Shown piece after piece: positions 58,091 to 64,000 of a stretch of DNA of 64,000 bases (position 1 is the first letter of the stretch; each line of letters starts with the position of its first letter). The position numbers were made by a program, and so were the translations under genes. The notes beneath the pieces were generated by a model. That model made no database searches and was not told the origin of the DNA. It saw only the letters and a program-made list of their open reading frames with translations. Source of the DNA: Sipunculus nudus (Eukaryota > Annelida > Sipuncula > Golfingiida > Sipunculidae); NCBI GenBank assembly GCA_026874595.1, contig CM049312.1, positions 79,769,429 to 79,833,428 on the forward strand. Reading direction: 5' to 3'.

Positions 58091-59596
58091 GTGACCCATG
58101 GGTCATGACGCTCAGCCGACTGACATGCTGACAATAAGTCCTTGCACAGGCAACCAATTAAGATAATGTAGGTGGCATCATAGTTCATGTATATTAGTTC
58201 AAGTGCATCAAGACCCATAAGCACACCAAATTTGAAGATAATCCATTCAGCCGTTCTTGAGGAATCTGGCCATTTGTGTGTATTTTGCATTATTTCTGGG
58301 GTGCTCAAACATAGCCTGTAACTCAGAGATTATAGGTCATAGTGACCTAATTTTAGGTTACTGAGAAGAAATTTTGAGGAACTCTCAGGATTTCAAGATA
58401 GAAGATTCTTGGTAGAGTGGTTATAATTTGTATCCTGTTAACTGATGGCCACATCTTTAAATAGAAAAAAATGCTTAAAAATTCGAATAAATCCAGGTGG
58501 CGCCAGCAGTCTACATGAACTGATGAAAAACTCAATGATCAATATGCATACAAAAAATCATGGTGATGAGTGCGTTAGTGGTTCCGATACTGGAGCTTTG
58601 GTATCAAATTTCATTTATTCTGGGGGGTATTTATAAGCCCCAATGCTGAGAGAATAATGGTAACAGAGACCTAATTTCATGTTTCTAAGGAGAATTTTTA
58701 TATACCTCCCTGGATGTCTCTTTAAAAGGTTTAAAAAAAATAGAGACAACAATGCGTAAAAATTCGGAAAAAACAGATGGCGCAACCTATCTGCAGAAAC
58801 TGAGGAAACACTCCATGATTGCAAAGAATCATGGTGATCAATGCATTAGTTGTTCAGATACTTGAGCTTTTTTTTATCAAATTTAATTATTCTGGGGGGG
58901 GGGGGGAGGGTTCTGAGCCCCATAGCTCGGAGGATATGGGTAACAGACACGTAATTTCAAGTTTCCAAGGAGATTTTTCATGGACCTCCCTGGTTGTCAA
59001 GTAAGAAGGTTCCAGTTCCAGTGATTACGATTTATGCTCTGTTAACGAACGACCACCTATTTAAAGGTCTCAAAAATAGAGAAAAAATGCACACAAATAA
59101 TGGTAACAGAGACCTAATTTCATGTTTCTAAGGAGAATTTTTATATACCTCCCTGGATGTCTATTTAAAAGGTTTAAAAAAAATAGAGACAACAATGCGT
59201 AAAAATTCGAAAAAAATCCAGGTGGCGCCATCTGTCTGCAGAAACTAATTAAGCACTCCATGATGAATATGCATGTACAGGATCATGGTGATCAATGTAT
59301 TAGTTGTGCAGATACTTGAGCTCTTGTATCAAATTTTTAATCATTCTGGGGTGTACTTCTGAACCCTATAGCTCAGAGGATATGGGTAGCAGAGACTTAA
59401 TTTCAGGTTTCCCAGGAGATTTTTCATGGGCCTCCCTGGTTGTCAAGTTAGAAGATTCTAGGTTCAGTGGTTACGATTTGTGCCCTGTTTACGGACGGAC
59501 GGTGGACAGAAAGACGGACAGACGGACAGACAGACGGACGACGGACAAAGGGTGATCGCTACAGCTCAGATGACTTTCAGTCAACTGAGCTAAAAA
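58091..59596. mobile_element. Most complete HINE/Pearl-like element, head to tail
   Basis: Head: gtgacccatgggtcatgacGCTCAGCCGACTGACATGC at 58091-58128. A specific 5' region follows to about 58440. Core units are anchored at 58495 (aggtggcgccagcagtct), 58774 (agatggcgcaacctatct) and 59218 (aggtggcgccatctgtct). The tail has (GACG)n/(GACA)n at 59500-59545, then cggacgacggacaaagggtgatcgctacagctcagatgactttcaGTCAACTGAGCTaaaaa. Within it 58655-58785 and 59099-59220 are nearly identical over about 120 bp, an offset of 444 bp. No ORF; short frames are repeat artefacts. Confidence 0.8.
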
Positions 59597-60420
59597 CAGC
59601 ATTGTTGCATGGGATGGACACTCCACACATAATTCCCGTAACCTAAAGTGAGAGAAGAGGCAGTTCATTCAATCACTGTATTTTACAGAATTTGATTATT
59701 TCAATATAATTTTGTTTATGAAATGTAAGTATGCAGGCAAATTATAGGATTGTTGCACATGATTAGTCTGAAATGACCAGCTTGAAAACAGGTTTGCTAA
59801 CTGCTAATTTTAGAAACGAAAAACTTTCTATTTAGTTCTTTTTTTTACTTTGAATTACCCTATAAAAGGCTTTGAAAGACTTTCTTAAGGATCTGTATTA
59901 CAAAACTGTTTATGTAGTTGATAAATATGGAAATGGTTTATTTATGATTAGTTTATTAAAATAAATTAGAGTCGCTTTAAATCATGATTTTGTTTTTATA
60001 AAAAGTTTTTAGAGAACAATGTAATGACACGGAAAAACAAAAAATACTACAGAAGACTAAAATTGCACTTATCTTAGTATACGTATGGAATAAATATCCT
60101 TATAAATGATTAATTCTTACAGAACGATAATGCGAAATACTTTCACACGAATGCATTTAACAGTAGCTCCTTTCTTCAGTGTAGAAAGTACTGACAATAC
60201 ACAGAACCAGGTCGCTTTTTTACAGTGAGTGTAGTAAATGGTGTATTTACTTTCCTAAATTCATCAAGCGCTGAGCATTTACAAATACATTACACACTCA
60301 ATATGTAAGTAGGTATATTAAAATGCAAGTATGTATAAACACGTATGGGTGTTTATATATGTGTATTTGTTGATAGATACATATAATATGTATATGCATA
60401 TGGATGTCTTACTGGTGTAC
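59597..60420. other. Intergenic, no recognised gene
   Basis: AT-rich unique sequence without domains or repeat ends. Confidence 0.45.
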
Positions 60421-60426
60421 ACATTT

Positions 60427-60432
60427 GTATAT

Positions 60433-60514
<82 letters not shown>
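60427..60514. repeat. (TA)n microsatellite
   Basis: An almost uninterrupted TA run of about 88 bases; overlapping frames give YIYI peptides only. Confidence 0.95.
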
Positions 60515-60515
<1 letters not shown>

Positions 60516-61059
60516 ACAATCATTCACTCTTGGGTTCATTCTTGTGGCAAGAGATTAGGCGGGGAGCCCGAGCAAAAACCAAGTTCAATAACCATGTGAT
60601 GCAAGTTCTTTGCTTATACTATACAACCATATTATATATTACTACATATAATACTATATATTAACCATAAGCATATTGATTCAGAAGCAGATATTAAGGT
60701 TGCAAATGTATTTCTAAGTTTTCTACCTTGGTCATGCATGCATGTATAAACATCTGATGACATGAAACAAACATTTTGCAAGAAACCTGAAAACTGAAAC
60801 CTCTTGGTGATTTTTCTGAATGAACTGTGCATGAACTATGAATGAACAAAAGTCTGCGTGAACAACTGCTGATATGTGGAAGTATCTATTCCATTTTATA
60901 CACCGTTTGTACACAGACGTGGCTTAGGAGTACACTGTAACGACTAAAATTTTCAGTTTGGTGTCTCTAATACTAGTGTACGAATGCAACCATTCGAAAT
61001 TTGATTATTCGTAAATTACACCTTGTGTCTGGTAACTGTGTTAGTGTGTAGTGTATTAT
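60515..61059. other. Intergenic, no recognised gene
   Basis: No domain, RNA or element border seen. Confidence 0.4.
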
Positions 61060-61257
61060 TTTCAATTATTCTCAGGTGTTTACCCAAGAGAATATTGGTC
61101 ACAGTGATCTAATTTAAAATTTATGATTAAATTGAGCTCCAACGGTTACCATTTGTGTTCTGTTAACAGACGGACACGCCTAACCAGACTAACGGTCGGA
61201 CGACGCACAAAGCGTGATCATTATAGCTCGGATGACTTAGAGTCAGCTGAGCTAAAA
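61060..61257. repeat. Isolated HINE-like tail
   Basis: ttattctcaggtgtttaccc ... ttggtcacagtgatctaattt, gctccaacggttaccatttgtgttctgttaacagacgg, then ggacgacgcacaaagcgtgatcattatagctcggatgacttagaGTCAGCTGAGCTaaaa ending at 61256. Confidence 0.7.
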
Positions 61258-61416
61258 CTTCACATGATTATGAAGATATATGCTAGATGGATTATGATAA
61301 TAAATTCTTTAGAGACTCCTCAGATGTATACATTTCCTTAACACGAGAAAAATCTTTCTTGATGTAATATAATGTATACTAGAACAGCAATACGTAATCC
61401 CGTTGTAGGAGAAAAT

Positions 61417-61417
<1 letters not shown>

Positions 61418-61511
<94 letters not shown>
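61418..61511. repeat. (TA)n microsatellite at left border of Penelope-like element
   Basis: TA run with two TACATA interruptions, directly abutting the inverted terminal fragment at 61512. Confidence 0.95.
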
Positions 61512-61515
<4 letters not shown>

Positions 61516-61550
61516 GGTAGTGTTACCCTCCGATGTAAAGTACTCTCATA

Positions 61551-62148
61551 AAATTCATGAAACTAGTTGAAAAACACTTCCCTAAACATCACAGGTACCA
61601 CAGGTTATTCAACAGGAACAATTTGAAAATTAGCTATAGCTGTCTACCCAACATGTCTACCTGATCAGCAAACATAATATGAAGGTTTTAAATACTGACA
61701 ATGCTGTGAATGTACCTCAAAAACAATGTAACTGCCGTAAAAAAGACGAATGTCCTATGAATGGTCAATGTCAGCTGAAATGCATTGTCTATAAGGCAAC
61801 AGAACAGACAATGACGTGAAAAACTACATAGGGTGTACTGAAGGTGATTTCAAGACAAGATACAATAACCACAAGCAATCCTTTCGGAACAGATCCCAGG
61901 CTAAAAATACTGAACTGTCTAAACACATTTGGTCACTAAAAGACAACAATATCAATTACGAGCTCTCCTGGGAAATATCTGCCAAGGCAGCACCTTACTT
62001 CTGTGGGACTAGGAAGTGTGATCTCTGCTTGTCTGAAAAGCTACTTATAGCAACGGCCCCCCCTGGATCATTGTTGAACTCAAGAGCTGAAATTCTCTCC
62101 AAGTGCCGCCATCAGAACAAATTCACCCTGAAATATTTTAAAACCTAG
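61551..62148 (+). pseudogene. Penelope-like protein: end of RT plus GIY-YIG nuclease
   Basis: The first part (61551-61668) matches the end of a Penelope reverse transcriptase region (LVEKHFPKHHRYHRLFNR, SYSCLPNM) and is broken by a one-base shift near 61660. The Cys-rich linker CNCRKKDECPMNGQC follows at about 61726-61770, then VYKA. A TGA at 61816-61818 interrupts it just before the YIG segment, which continues from NYIGCTEGDFKTRYNNHKQS through ELSKHIWSL to the C-terminal CDLCLSEK and CRHQNKF words. The catalytic Tyr/YIG, Arg and Glu positions of the GIY-YIG nuclease are present. Most of the RT is missing and there are at least two breaks, so it is dead. The longest ATG frame starts at 61816 but the homology begins earlier. 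Confidence 0.85.
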
Positions 62149-62722
62149 CATTCGTACTAATATTCAGGGTGCCCCTTTGAACCCCCCCCCCCCCGCAAAG
62201 AGGATCCGCTGGGCAGACTTACCTGTTCAGGTAGTTGTTCTCTCACTGCTTTGCAGTGATGAGGGACATGGCGTTACCACTACATCATGGTGAGTTTACC
62301 GAGTGGATTCCATTTGGTATGAGAATAGTATAGTATATTTGCCTTTTATATTGTATATTTGCCTTGTATATTGTGTATTTTCATAATATATGTGTATTTT
62401 TATCATATGTATACTACTGATATGTTCACTGCTTCCAAGACCCTATTAGAAATCAGTTAAATATGCTAATTGAGCATCCTGGTATATATCTTTGTATTAT
62501 ATATATAATTTACAACAATAATTAACCTCTTTGCCCTGCCCTGTTATGTTCCAGTATCGCACGTGTACCCCGACCAATCCTATTGTGCACCCGAGGACAA
62601 TAGGATCAGTGTCAGTCTTTCACATGCCCCCCCCCCCCGCCCCGAATCGCACAAAGCATAATCTCGTAATCTCGTAAAGTCTCGGTTTTTCCAAACCACG
62701 CCGTTAGCTTCATTCTAACCAC

Positions 62723-62770
62723 ATTCACCTGATGATCGGGTCGCATCCCGTGAAACAGACTGTTGTGAAT
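62723..62770 (+). ncRNA. Hammerhead ribozyme in Penelope terminal repeat (core intact)
   Basis: ATTCAC (62723-62728), CTGATGA (62729-62735), CGGG-loop-CCCG, T, GAAA, CAGACTGTT, GTGAAT (62765-62770). Stem I is 6 bp, stem II 4 bp, stem III CAG:CTG with a one-base loop plus the A:U closing pair. The predicted cleavage is after the U before GTGAAT. All invariant core positions are present. Short stem III is the known Penelope-like form; self-cleavage may need a dimer. Confidence 0.85.
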
Positions 62771-62795
62771 TAACAGTGTTTTTTTTTCTTCAGAG

Positions 62796-62797
<2 letters not shown>

Positions 62798-62836
<39 letters not shown>
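62798..62836. repeat. (TA)n microsatellite at right border of Penelope-like element
   Basis: TA run starting directly at the end of the terminal repeat. Confidence 0.95.
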
Positions 62837-64000
62837 ATAATTGTTATAATCTCAAAAATCGTAGATTCTGCAGTAATACAAATGTTTGCACAAATTAACC
62901 ATATCTCGACAATCTTTTACCATGATGATACATGTATAAACCATTTAAAAAATTTTAAAGCTATTTTAATGATAATATATGTGTGCATTGGTAGAAATAA
63001 ACAATGTTTCAGAGGCGCATACATAAAAAAATGAACAAAATAGAATCTAATTGACGGAAATAATTCTTCACCTCCCCTTTGGTTTCTATTAAATCACAAT
63101 CATTTAAATTACCATAAAATAAGTTTTATCTGTAATTTAAAGCAACCTAAATGTAAATTTATCTTATTAATTCCCGTATTAAGCAAACCACTTTCAACTA
63201 TGTGTTTTCACAATCAACCGTACACGTTTTACTTTGACACAGGAGGTAAACACTGAATTGACATAGTCTCAAACATACATTAATCATTCACCGGATCTTA
63301 GAAGTACGGTACAAATAATACTGTATTGCTTAAATTAATATTATATAATAAAGGTAAAAGTCTCCAGTGTCTCCAGTATGTGGCCACTTAGAGAAGTAAA
63401 ATTTATCTCGGTCTGATGGTATGGTTTGTTCTGCTTACTGATGGCCAGATAAACCTAAGGAAGACAGACAAAAACCCGTCGCTATGGCCCAGTATGACTG
63501 CTGAAAATCATTTTTTATAGATTATTTTTACACTGACGGTTATTTGCCTTTCGCAATTTGAGGCAGCTCACATTTCTAAACTATTTTGATAATTTTTGAA
63601 TATACTACTTTAATTCTTAATATATTTGATTACCAATCTTAGATTTTATTTTTATTATTGTATAACCTGCATGTATGATCTGTCATGGTGAATCTGTACA
63701 AAGTTCCTTTGTATAACCCAGTGCCGAGGGTCTTACGTTCCTGTTCTAACTTTTGAGATTCTCACTGTTACCTGATAGTTAACTGTAGGTTTAACTCCCG
63801 TCCTACCGTTCCGTTTAAATGACAAATGATACTTATTCGCCCTCTCAACGCCAACCTTACCGGAACACTTGAGGTACGCCAAAACCTTCGTTATTCAGAT
63901 TGTATAACCTTGATACAATAATGAATTAACTCCCGTTGTATTTACCCGAAAATTAAATTTTTTCGTTACACTTAGTGTAAGTTGTATTCATATACAGCTC
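62837..64000. other. AT-rich intergenic DNA to window end
   Basis: No gene recognised. A degenerate repeat tail (ctgatggccagataaacctaagg-aagacagac ... cgtcgctatggcccagtatgactgctga) is at about 63415-63510. Confidence 0.45.

Larger units (their letters stand above)
61512..62797 (+). mobile_element. Penelope-like element, 5'-truncated, hammerhead in 3' repeat
   Basis: Left border: gaaggtagtgttaccctccgatgtaaag at 61513-61540. This is the end sequence of the family, here in inverted orientation relative to the right end, as is common for Penelope terminal repeats. The coding part lies at 61551-62148. The 3' terminal repeat is about 62540-62797 (tgttccagtatcgcacgtgtacc, gcacccgaggacaataggatcagtgtcagtc, aatcgcacaaagcataatctcg, ccacgccgttagcttcattctaac, hammerhead, cttcagagttat). 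(TA)n flanks both sides. The right repeat is the same sequence as the dimer at 30651-31165. Confidence 0.85.

Overview
The window looks like nuclear DNA of a lophotrochozoan animal, most probably a marine bivalve mollusc. It is AT-rich and intron-bearing, crowded with (TA)n tracts, and holds no bacterial-type operons. It carries repeat types familiar from molluscs: the 'gaccttgacctttgacc' family, Pearl/CvA-like tandem-core elements, Penelope-like elements and hAT or TA-target MITEs. The species call is inference; no ribosomal or mitochondrial marker is present.

Layout. 1-630 is a 42-bp tandem array that stays open as a 14-residue repeat. 630-6560 is intergenic with microsatellites and a broken Penelope-like element (3.7-4.2 kb). 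6573-7332 (-) is the S4-to-C-terminus part of a Shaw-like potassium channel. 7909-8262 is a MITE flanked by TA. 8763-13987 is a decayed, 5'-truncated LTR element of Gypsy type in which integrase lies before reverse transcriptase (Gmr1 order). 14-18.3 kb is repeats. 18.5-20.4 kb (+) is an intronless leucine-rich-repeat membrane receptor with an ITIM-like tail, broken by indels. 20.4-34 kb is mostly repeats, including two large tandem-core elements and a hammerhead-ribozyme dimer at 30.7-31.2 kb. 34.2-34.4 kb is a fold-back of two hammerhead copies. 37.4-44.9 kb (-) is a multi-exon C-type lectin receptor, with possible tail exons down to 34.9 kb and a LINE fragment in its largest intron. 45-61 kb is nested repeats, including a 649-bp hAT-like element with an 8-bp target duplication. 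61.5-62.8 kb is a Penelope-like element whose 3' terminal repeat carries an apparently intact hammerhead ribozyme.

The lectin gene is the best-supported host gene. Nine exons can be placed by splice sites and reading phase; seven of the eight introns interrupting it are phase 1 and the last placed junction is phase 1 into a phase-0 end. It encodes a signal peptide, two CTLDs, a linker, one membrane helix and a tyrosine-containing tail. With the LRR/ITIM receptor it suggests recognition or immune receptors, but the two genes are on opposite strands, about 17 kb apart, and nothing shows co-regulation.

The most notable structures are (1) hammerhead ribozymes in four arrangements (single in a Penelope-like element, tandem dimer, head-to-head fold-back, and a diverged copy), all tied to one terminal-repeat family embedded in (TA)n; (2) a HINE/Pearl-like repeat family with inverted GCTCAGCTGAC / GTCAGCTGAGC ends, 150-160-bp or about 340-bp core units, a GACG/GACA microsatellite and two conserved palindromes; (3) the integrase-first Gypsy element; (4) the 14-residue repeat at the left edge, whose only two substitutions are both synonymous in the open frame.
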